DNA of 64,000 nucleotides from Eledone cirrhosa (lineage: Eukaryota > Mollusca > Cephalopoda > Octopoda > Eledonidae). How positions within the stretch are numbered: position 1 is the stretch's first letter; every line of letters begins with the position of its first letter. Where the stretch lies: positions 20,762,098-20,826,097 of the forward strand of contig OZ024744.1 of NCBI GenBank assembly GCA_964016885.1. The letters run 5' to 3'. The notes beneath the pieces are model-generated. The model was given only the letters and a program-made list of their open reading frames with translations. It did not search any database and had not been told where the DNA came from. Made by a program: the position numbers and the translations under genes. Below are positions 52,760 through 63,778 of the stretch, one piece after another.

Positions 52760-55700
52760 CCCGTTTTAACAAGAGTTGAATCTTAAGAACTGTCTCGTTT
52801 TAACAACAGTTGAATCTTGAGATAAACCTCGTTTTAACAACAGTTTAATATTAAGAACTGACTCGTTTTAACAACAGTTGAATCTTAAGACAAAACTCGT
52901 TTTAACAACAGTTGAATCTTAAGAACTGACTTGTTCTAACAACAGTTCAGCCTTAAGAACTGACTCGTTTTAAAACAGTTGAATCGTTAGAACTGACTCG
53001 TTTTAACAACAGTTGAATCTTAAAATAAAACTCGTTTTAACAATAGTTGAATCTCAAGAACTGACTCGTTTTAGCAACAGTTGAATCTTAAGATAACACT
53101 CGTTTTCATAACAGTTGAATCTTAAGAACTGTCTCGTTTTAACAACAGTTGAATTTTAAGATAAACCTCGTTTTGACAACAGTTGAATCTTAAGAACTGA
53201 CTCGTTTTAACAACAGTTAAATCTTAATAACTGACTCGTTTTAACAACAGTTGAATGTTAAGATAAAACTCGTTTTAACAATAGTTGAATCTTAAGAACT
53301 TACTCGTTTTAACAACAGTTGAATCTTAAGATAAAACTCGTTTTAACAACTGTTGAATCTTAAGATAAGACTCGTTTTAACAACAGCTGAATCTTAAGAT
53401 AAAACTCGTTTTAACAACAGTTGAATCTTAAGAACTGACTCGTTTTAACAACAGTTGAATCTTCAAATAAAACTCGTTTTAACAACAGTTGAATCTTAAG
53501 AACTGACTCGTTTTAACAACAGTTGAATGTTAAGATAAAACTCGTTTTAACAATAGTGGAATCTTAAGAACTGACTCGTTTTAACAACAGTTGAATCTTA
53601 AGATAAAACTCGTTTTAACAACAGTTGAATCTTAAGAACTGACTCGTTTTAACAACAGCTGAATCTTAAGATAAAACTCGTTTTAACAACAGTTCAAACT
53701 TAAGAAATGACTCGTTTTAACAAAAGTTGAATCTTATGAACTCACTCATTTTAACAACAGTTGAATCTTAAGATAACATTCGTTTTAACAACAGTTGAAT
53801 CTTAAGAACTGATTCGTTTTAACAACAGTTGAATCTTAAGATAAAACTCGTTTTAACAACACGTGAATCTTAAGAACGGACTCGTTTTAACAACACCTGA
53901 ATCTTAAGATAAAACTCGTTTTAACAACAGTTGAATCTTAAGAACTGATTCGTTTTAACAACAGTTCAAACTTAAGAACTGACTCGTTTTAACAACAGTT
54001 GAATCTTATGAACTGACTCATTTTAACAACAGTTGAATCTTAAGATAACATTCCTTTTAACAACAGTTGAATCTTAAGAACTGACTCGTTTTAACAACAG
54101 TTGAATCTTAAAGATAAAACTCGTTTCGACAACAGTTGAATCTTAAGAACTGACTCGTTTTAACAACAGCTGAATCTTAAGATAAAACTCGTTTTAACAA
54201 CAGTTGAATCTTAAGATAAAACTCGTTTTAACAACAGTTGAATCTTAAGAACTGACTCGTTTTAACGACAGCTGAATCTTAAGATAAAACTCGTTTTAAC
54301 AACAGTTCAAACTTAAGAAATGACTCGTTTTAACAACAGTTGAATCTTATGAACTGACTCATTTTAACAACAGTTGAATCTTAAGAACTGATTCGTTTTA
54401 ACAACAGCTGAATCTTAAGATAAAACTCGTTTTAACAACAGTTGAATCTTAAGAACTGACTCGTTTTAACAACAGCTGAATCTTAAGATAAACCTCGTTT
54501 TGACAACAGTTGAATCTTAAGAACTGACTCGTTTTAACAACAGTTAAATCTTAATAACTGACTCGTTTTAACAACAGTTGAATGTTAAGATAAAACTCGT
54601 TTTAACAATAGTTGAATCTTAAGAACTTACTCGTTTTAAAAACAGTTGAATCTTAAGATAAAACTCGTTTTAACAACTGTTGAATCTTAAGATAAGACTC
54701 GTTTTAACAACAGCTGAATCTTAAGATAAAACTCGTTTTAACAACAGTTGAATCTTAAGAACTGACTCGTTTTAACAACAGTTGAATCTTCAAATAAAAC
54801 TCGTTTTAACAACAGTTGAATCTTAAGAACTGACTCGTTTTAACAACAGTTGAATGTTAAGATAAAACTCGTTTTAACAATAGTGGAATCTTAAGAACTG
54901 ACTCGTTTTAACAACAGTTGAATCTTAAGATAAAACTCGTTTTAACAACAGTTGAATCTTAAGAACTGACTCGTTTTAACAACAGCTGAATCTTAAGATA
55001 AAACTCGTTTTAACAACAGTTCAAACTTAAGAAATGACTCGTTTTAACAAAAGTTGAATCTTATGAACTCACTCATTTTAACAACAGTTGAATCTTAAGA
55101 TAACATTCGTTTTAACAACAGTTGAATCTTAAGAACTGATTCGTTTTAACAACAGTTGAATCTTAAGATAAAACTCGTTTTAACAACACGTGAATCTTAA
55201 GAACGGACTCGTTTTAACAACACCTGAATCTTAAGATAAAACTCGTTTTAACAACAGTTGAATCTTAAGAACTGATTCGTTTTAACAACAGTTCAAACTT
55301 AAGAACTGACTCGTTTTAACAACAGTTGAATCTTATGAACTGACTCATTTTAACAACAGTTGAATCTTAAGATAACATTCCTTTTAACAACAGTTGAATC
55401 TTAAGAACTGACTCGTTTTAACAACAGTTGAATCTTAAAGATAAAACTCGTTTCGACAACAGTTGAATCTTAAGAACTGACTCGTTTTAACAACAGCTGA
55501 ATCTTAAGATAAAACTCGTTTTAACAACAGTTGAATCTTAAGATAAAACTCGTTTTAACAACAGTTGAATCTTAAGAACTGACTCGTTTTAACGACAGCT
55601 GAATCTTAAGATAAAACTCGTTTTAACAACAGTTCAAACTTAAGAAATGACTCGTTTTAACAACATTTGAATCTTATGAACTGACTCATTTTAACAACAG

Positions 55701-56058
55701 TTGAATCTTAAGAACTGATTCGTTTTAACAACAGCTGAATCTTAAGATAAAACTCGTTTTAACAACAGTTGAATCTTAAGAACTGACTCGTTTTAACAAC
55801 AGCTGAATCTTAAGTTAAGACTCGTTTTAACAACAGTTGAATCTTAAGAACTGACTCGTTTTAACAACAGCTGAATCTTAAGATAAAACTCGTTTTAACA
55901 ACAGTTGAATCTTAAGAACTGACTCGTTTTAACAACAGCTGAATCTTAAGATAAAACTCGTTTTAACAACAGTTGAATCTTAAGTTAAGACTCGTTTTAA
56001 CAACAGTTGAATCTTAAGAACTGACTCGTTTTAACGACAGCTGAATCTTAAGACAAAA
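52760..56058 (+). repeat. HOR unit 26 (3,299 bp, 97 monomers +1 bp)
   Basis: Landmark 2 at 52931. Counterpart of unit 17, enlarged by a tandem 39-monomer duplication (53161-54487 and 54488-55814) and lacking a short section of unit 17 that contains CTCTTTTTAAC. Private TTCCTTTTAAC occurs in both duplicates (near 54.05 and 55.38 kb), so that change preceded the duplication. Confidence 0.87.
53161..55814 (+). repeat. Tandem duplication, 1,327 bp x 2 (39 monomers +1 bp), in super-repeat copy 2
   Basis: Copies are 53161-54487 and 54488-55814. The left junction (near 54.48 kb) joins a CAGCTG monomer to ATAAACCTCGTTTTGAC. The right junction (near 55.81 kb) joins a CAGCTG monomer to TTAAGACTCG. Both pairings are abnormal elsewhere. 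The two copies share TTCCTTTTAAC and differ by TTAAAAACAG near 54.64 kb and CAACATTTG near 55.67 kb. Confidence 0.87.
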
Positions 56059-58472
56059 CCCGTTTTAACAACAGTTGAATCTTAAGAACTGTCTCGTTTT
56101 AACAACAGTTGAATCTTAAGATAAACCTCGTTTTAACAACAGTTTAATCTTAAGAAGTGACTCGTTTTAACAACAGTTGAATCTTAAGACAAAACTCGTT
56201 TTAACAACAGTTGAATCTTTAGAACTGACTTGTTCTAACAACAGTTCAGCCTTAAGAACTGACTCGTTTTAAAACAGTTGAATCGTTAGAACTGACTCGT
56301 TTTAACAACAGTTGAATCTTAAAATAAAACTCGTTTTAACAATAGTTGAATCTCAAGAACTGACTCGTTTTAGCAACAGTTGTATCTTAAGATAACACTC
56401 GTTTTCATAACAGTTGAATCTTAAGAACTGTCTCGTTTTAACAACAGTTGAATTTTAAGATAAACCTCGTTTTGACAACAGTTGAATCTTAAGAACTGAC
56501 TCGTTTTAACAACAGTTAAATATTAAGATAAAACTCGTTTTAACAACTGTTGAATCTTAAGAACTGACTCGTTTTAACAACAGCTGAATCTTAAGATAAA
56601 ACTCGTTTTAACAACAGTTGAATCTTAAGAACTGACTCGTTTTAACAACAGTTGAATCTTCAAATAAAACTCGTTTTAACAATAGTTGAATCTTAAGAAC
56701 TGACTCGTTTTAACAACAGTTGAATCTTAAGATAAAACTCGTTTTAACAACTGTTGAATCCTAAGTACTGACTCGTTTTAACAACAGCTGAATCTTAAGA
56801 TAAAACTCGTTTTAACAACAGTTGATTCTTAAGAACTGACTCGTTTTAACAACAGTTGAATCTTCAAATAAAACTCGTTTTAACAACAGTTGAAACTTAA
56901 GAACTGACTCGTTTTAACAACAGTTGAATGTTAAGATAAAACTCGTTTTAACAATAGTGGAATCTTAAGAACTGACTCGTTTTAACAACAGTTGAATCTT
57001 AAGAACTGACTCGTTTTAACAACAGCTGAATCTTAAGATAAAACTCGTTTTAACAACAGTTCAAACTTAAGAAATGACTCGTTTTAACAAAAGTTGAATC
57101 TTATGAACTCACTCATTTTAACAACAGTTGAATCTTAAGATAACATTCGTTTTAACAACAGTTGAATCTTAAGAACTGATTCGTTTTAACAACAGTTGAA
57201 TCTTAAGATAAAACTCGTTTTAACAACACGTGAATCTTAAGAACGGACTCGTTTTAACAACACCCGAATCTTAAGATAAAACTCGTTTTAACAACAGTTG
57301 AATCTTAAGAACTGATTCGTTTTAACAACAGTTCAAACTTAAGAACTGACTCGTTTTAACAACAGTTGAATCTTATGAACTGAATCATTTTAACAACAGT
57401 TGAATCTTAAGATAACATTCGTTTTAACAACAGTTGAATCTTAAGAACTGACTCGTTTTAACAACAGTTGAATCTTAAAGATAAAACTCGTTTCGACAAC
57501 AGTTGAATCTTAAGAACTGACTCGTTTTAACAACAGCTGAATCTTAAGATAAAACTCGTTTTAACAACAGTTGAATCTTAAGATAAAACTCGTTTTAACA
57601 ACAGTTGAATCTTAAGAACTGACTCGTTTTAACGACAGCTGAATCTTAAGATAAAACTCGTTTTAACAACAGTTCAAACTTAAGAAATGACTCGTTTTAA
57701 CAACAGTTGAATCTTATGAACTGACTCATTTTAACAACAGTTGAATCTTAAGAACTGATTCGTTTTAACAACAGCTGAATCTTAAGATAAAACTCGTTTT
57801 AACAACAGTTGAATCTTAAGAACTGACTCGTTTTAACGACAGCTGAATCTTAAGATAAAACTCGTTTTAACAACAGTTCAAACTTAAGAAATGACTCGTT
57901 TTAACAACAGTTGAATCTTATGAACTGACTCATTTTAACAACAGTTGAATCTTAAGAACTGATTCGTTTTAACAACAGCTGAATCTTAAGATAAAACTCG
58001 TTTTAACAACAGTTGAATCTTAAGAACTGACTCGTTTTAACAACAGCTGAATCTTAAGATAAAACTCGTTTTAACAACAGTTGAATCTTAAGAACTGACT
58101 CGTTTTAACAACAGCTGAATCTTAAGATAAAACTCGTTTTAACAACAGTTGAATCTTAAGATAAAACTCGTTTTAACAACAGTTGAATCTTAAGAACTGA
58201 CTCTTTTTAACAACAGTTGAATCTTAAGATAAAACTCGTTTTAACAACAGTTGAATCTTATGAGCTAACTCATTTTAACAACAGTTGAATCTTAAGTTAA
58301 GACTCGTTTTAACAACAGTTGAATCTTAAGAACTGACTCGTTTTAACAACAGCTGAATCTTAAGATAAAACTCGTTTTAACAACAGTTGAATCTTAAGTT
58401 AAGACTCGTTTTAACAACAGTTGAATCTTAAGAACTGACTCGTTTTAACGACAGCTGAATCTTAAGACAAAA
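56059..58472 (+). repeat. HOR unit 27 (2,414 bp, 71 monomers)
   Basis: Landmark 2 at 56230. Counterpart of unit 18 at a constant offset of 19,178 bp, with GAAGTGACTCG, GTTGTATC and GAACTGAATCATT in the same places. A private CACCCG replaces CACCTG near 57.26 kb. Confidence 0.87.
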
Positions 58473-61400
58473 CCCGTTTTAACAACAGTTGAATCTTAAG
58501 AACTGTCTCGTTTTAACAACAGTTGAATCTTAAGATAAACCTCGTTTTAACAACAGTTTAATCTTAAGACAAAACTCGTTTTAACAACAGTTGAATCTTA
58601 AGAACTGACTTGTTCTAACAACAGTTCAGCCTTAAGAACTGACTCGTTTTAAAACAGTTGAATCGTTAGAACTGACTCGTTTTAACAACAGTTGAATCTT
58701 AAAATAAAACTCGTTTTAACAATAGTTGAATCTCAAGAACTGACTCGTTTTAGCAACAGTTGTATCTTAAGATAACACTCGTTTTCATAACAGTTGAATC
58801 TTAAGAACTGTCTCGTTTTAACAACAGTTGAATTTTAAGATAAACCTCGTTTTGACAACAGTTGAATCTTAAGAACTGACTCGTTTTAACAACAGTTAAA
58901 TCTTAAGATAAAACTCGTTTTAACAACTGTTGAATCTTAAGAACTGACTCGTTTTAACAACAGCTGAATCTTAAGATAAAACTCGTTTTAACAACAGTTG
59001 AATCTTAAGAACTGACTCGTTTTAACAACAGTTGAATCTTCAAATATAACTCGTTTTAACAATAGTTGAATCTTAAGAACTGACTCGTTTTAATAACAGT
59101 TGAATCTTAAGATAAAACTCGTTTTAAGAACTGTTGAATCCTAAGAACTGACTCGTTTTAACAACAGCTGAATCTTAAGATAAAACTCGTTTTAACAACA
59201 GTTGAATCTTAAGAACTGACTCGTTTTAACAACAGTTGAATCTTCAAATAAAACTCGTTTTAACAACAGTTGAATCTTAAGTACTGACTCGTTTTAACAA
59301 CAGTTGAATGTTAAGATAAAACTCGTTTTAACAATAGTGGAATCTTAAGAACTGACTCGTTTTAACAACAGTTGAATCTTAAGATAAAACTCGTTTTAAC
59401 AACAGTTGAATCTTAAGAACTGACTCGTTTTAACAACAGCTGAATCTTAAGATAAAACTCGTTTTAACAACAGTTCAAACTTAAGAAATGACTCGTTTTA
59501 ACAAAAGTTGAATCTTATGAACTCACTCATTTTAACAACAGTTGAATCTTAAGATAACATTCGTTTTAACAACAGTTGAATCTTAAGAACTGATTCGTTT
59601 TAACAACAGTTGAATCTTAAGATAAAACTCGTTTTAACAACACGTGAATCTTAAGAACGGACTCGTTTTAACAACACCTGAATCTTAAGATAAAACTCGT
59701 TTTAACAACAGTTGAATCTTAAGAACTGATTCGTTTTAACAACAGTTCAAACTTAAGAACTGACTCGTTTTAACAACAGTTGAATCTTATGAACTGACTC
59801 ATTTTAACAACAGTTGAATCTTAAGATAACATTCGTTTTAACAACAGTTGAATCTTAAGAACTGACTCGTTTTAACAACAGTTGAATCTTAAAGATAAAA
59901 CTCGTTTCGACAACAGTTGAATCTTAAGAACTGACTCGTTTTAACAACAGCTGAATCTTAAGATAAAACTCGTTTTAACAACAGTTGAATCTTAAGATAA
60001 AACTCGTTTTAACAACAGTTGAATCTTAAGAACTGACTCGTTTTAACGACAGCTGAATCTTAAGATAAAACTCGTTTTAACAACAGTTCAAACTTAAGAA
60101 ATGACTCGTTTTAACAACAGTTGAATCTTATGAACTGACTCATTTTAACAACAGTTGAATCTTAAGAACTGATTCGTTTTAACAACAGCTGAATCTTAAG
60201 ATAAAACTCGTTTTAACAACAGTTGAATCTTAAGAACTGACTCGTTTTAACAACAGCTGAATCTTAAGATAAAACTCGTTTTAACAACAGTTGAATCTTA
60301 AGAACTGACTCGTTTTAACAACAGCTGAATCTTAAGATAAAACTCGTTTTAACAACAGTTAAATCTTAATAACTGACTCGTTTTAACAACAGTTGAATGT
60401 TAAGATAAAACTCGTTTTAACAATAGTTGAATCTTAAGAACTGACTCGTTTTAACAACAGTTGAATCTTAAGATAAAACTCGTTTTAACAACACGTGAAT
60501 CTTAAGAACGGACTCGTTTTAACAACACCTGAATCTTAAGATAAAACTCGTTTTAACAACAGTTGAATCTTAAGAACTGATTCGTTTTAACAACAGTTCA
60601 AACTTAAGAACTGACTCATTTTAACAACAGTTGAATCTTATGAACTGACTCATTTTAACAACAGTTGAATCTTAAGATAACATTCGTTTTAACAACAGTT
60701 GAATCTTAAGAACTGACTCGTTTTAACAACAGTTGAATCTTAAAGATAAAACTCGTTTCGACAACAGTTGAATCTTAAGAACTGACTCGTTTTAACAACA
60801 GCTGAATCTTAAGATAAAACTCGTTTTAACAACAGTTGAATCTTAAGATAAAACTCGTTTTAACAACAGTTGAATCTTAAGTACTGACTCGTTTTAACGA
60901 CAGCTGAATCTTAAGATAAAACTCGTTTTAACAACAGTTCAAACTTAAGAAATGACTCGTTTTAACAACAGTTGAATCTTATGAACTGACTCATTTTAAC
61001 AACAGTTGAATCTTAAGAACTGATTCGTTTTAACAACAGCTGAATCTTAAGATAAAACTCGTTTTAACAACAGTTGAATCTTAAGAACTGACTCGTTTTA
61101 ACAACAGCTGAATCCTAAGATAAAACTCGTTTTAACAACAGTTGAATCTTAAGATAAAACTCGTTTTAACAACAGTTGAATCTTAAGAACTGACTCTTTT
61201 TAACAACAGTTGAATCTTAAGATAAAACTCGTTTTAACAACAGTTGAATCTTATGAGCTAACTCATTTTAACAACAGTTGAAACTTAAGTTAAGACTCGT
61301 TTTAACAACAGTTGAATCTTAAGAACTGACTCGTTTTAACAACAGCTGAATCTTAAGATAAAACTCGTTTTAACAACAGTTGAATCTTAAGAACTGACTC

Positions 61401-61533
61401 GTTTTAACAACAGCTGAATCTTAAGATAAAACTCGTTTTAACAACAGTTGAATCTTAAGTTAAGACTCGTTTTAACAACAGTTGAATCTTAAGAACTGAC
61501 TCGTTTTAACGACAGCTGAATCTTAAGACAAAA
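58473..61533 (+). repeat. HOR unit 28 (3,061 bp, 90 monomers +1 bp)
   Basis: Landmark 2 at 58610. Counterpart of unit 19 but 21 monomers longer, retaining the CACGTG/GAACGGA pair near 59.64 kb and a second one near 60.49 kb after the composite junction at about 60.35 kb. One TTTAATC/GAACTGACTCG step near 58.56 kb is shortened so that TTTAATCTTAAG leads directly to ACAAAAC. Confidence 0.85.
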
Positions 61534-63778
61534 CCCGTTTTAACAACAGTTGAATCTTAAGAACTGTCTCGTTTTAACAACAGTTGAATCTTAAGATAAA
61601 CCTCGTTTTAACAACAGTTGAATCTTAAGAACTGTCTCGTTTTAACAACAGTTGAATTTTAAGATAAACCTCGTTTTGACAACAGTTGAATCTTAAGAAC
61701 TGACTCGTTTTATCAACAGTTAAATCTTAATAACTGACTCGTTTTAACAACAGTTGAATGTTAAGATAAAACTCGTTTTAACAATAGTTGAATCTTAAGA
61801 ACTGACTCGTTTTAACAAAAGTTGAATCTTAAGATAAAACTCGTTTTAGCAACTGTTGAATCTTAAGAACTGACTCGTTTTAACAACAGCTGAATCTTAA
61901 GATAAAACTCGTTTTAACAACAGTTGAATCTTAAGAACTGACTCGTTTTAACAACAGTTGAATCTTCAAATAAAACTCGTTTTAACAACAGTTGAATCTT
62001 CAAATAAAACTCGTTTTAACAACAGTTGAATCTTAAGAACTGACTCGTTTTAACAACAGTTGAATTTTAAGATAAAACTCGTTTTAACAATAGTGGAATC
62101 TTAAGAACTGACTCGTTTTAACAACAGTTGAATCTTAAGATAAAACTCGTTTTAACAACAGTTGAATCTTAAGAACTGATTCGTTTTAACAACAGTTCAA
62201 ACTTAAGAACTGACTCGTTTTAACAACAGTTGAATCTTATGAACTGACTCATTTTAACAACAGTTGAATCTTAAGATAACATTCGTTTTAACAACAGTTG
62301 AATCTTAAGAACTGACTCGTTTTAACAACAGTTGAATCTTAAAGATAAAACTCGTTTCGACAACAGTTGAATCTTAAGAACTGACTCGTTTTAACAACAG
62401 CTGAATCTTAAGATAAAACTCGTTTTAACAACAGTTGAATCTTAAGAACTGACTCGTTTTAACGACAGCTGAATCTTAAGATAAAACTCGTTTTAACAAC
62501 AGTTCAAACTTAAAAAATGACTCGTTTTAACAACAGTTGAATCTTATGAACTGACTCATTTTAACAACAGTTGAATCTTAAGAACTGATTCGTTTTAACA
62601 ACAGCTGAATCTTAAGATAAAACTCGTTTTAACAACAGTTGAATCTTAAGAACTGATTCGTTTTAACAACAGCTGAATCTTAAGATAAAACTCGTTTTAA
62701 CAACAGTTGAATCTTAAGAACTGACTCGTTTTAACAACAGCTGAATCTTAAGATAAAACTCGTTTTAACAACAGTTGAATCTTAAGATAAAACTCGTTTT
62801 AACAACAGTTCAAACTTAAGAAATGACTCGTTTTAACAAAAGTTGAATCTTATGAACTCACTCATTTTAACAACAGTTGAATCTTAAGATAACATTCGTT
62901 TTAACAACAGTTGAATCTTAAGAACTGATTCGTTTTAATAACAGTTGAATGTTAAGATAAAACTCGTTTTAACAATAGTGGAATCTTAAGAACTGACTCG
63001 TTTTAACAACAGTTGAATCTTAAGATAAAACTCGTTTTAACAACAGTTGAATCTTAAGAACTGACTCGTTTTAACGACAGCTGAATCTTAAGATAAAACT
63101 CGTTTTAACAACAGTTCAAACTTAAGAAATGACTCGTTTTAACAACAGTTGAATCTTATGAACTGACTCATTTTAACAACAGTTGAATCTTAAGAACTGA
63201 TTCGTTTTAACAACAGTTGAATCTTAAGATAAAACTCGTTTTAACAACAGTTGAATCTTAAGAACTGACTCGTTTTAACAACAGCTGAATCTTAAGATAA
63301 AACTCGTTTTAACAACAGTTGATTCTTAAGAACTGACTCGTTTTAACAACAGCTGAATCTTAAGATAAAACTCGTTTTAACAACAGTTGAATCTTAAGAT
63401 AAAACTCGTTTTAACAACAGTTGAATCTTAAGAACTGACTCGTTTTAACAACAGTTGAATCTTAAGATAAAACTCGTTTTAACAACAGTTGAATCTTATG
63501 AACTAACTCATTTTAACAACAGTTGAATCTTAAGTTAAGACTCGTTTTAACAACAGTTGAATCTTAAGAACTGACTCGTTTTAACGACAGCTGAATCTTA
63601 AGATAAAACTCGTTTTAACAACAGTTGGATCTTAAGAACTGACTCGTTTTAACAACAGTTGAATCTTACGATAAAACTCGTTTTAACAACAGTTGAATCT
63701 TATGAACTAACTCATTTTAACAACAGTTGAATCTTAAGTTAAGACTCGTTTTAACAACAGTTGAATCTTAAGACAAAA
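61534..63778 (+). repeat. HOR unit 29 (2,245 bp, 66 monomers +1 bp)
   Basis: No landmark 2. The first part (to about 62.49 kb) is the counterpart of unit 20, including TTTTATCAACAG near 61.71 kb. A single CTTCAAATAAAAC monomer is duplicated near 61.96-62.03 kb. The rest has no counterpart in super-repeat copy 1; it ends with GTTGGATC and CTTACGATAAAAC variants, also seen near 5.05, 6.20, 34.49 and 52.57 kb. Confidence 0.83.

Larger units (their letters stand above)
42765..62490 (+). repeat. Super-repeat copy 2 (about 19.7 kb)
   Basis: Units 21 to the first part of 29. The offset to copy 1 steps from 16,321 to 18,055, 18,089, 19,178 and 19,892 bp. Each step is explained by whole-monomer gains or losses: +51 in units 22-23, +1 in unit 24, +32 net in unit 26, +21 in unit 28. 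Between steps the alignment is collinear. Confidence 0.88.
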
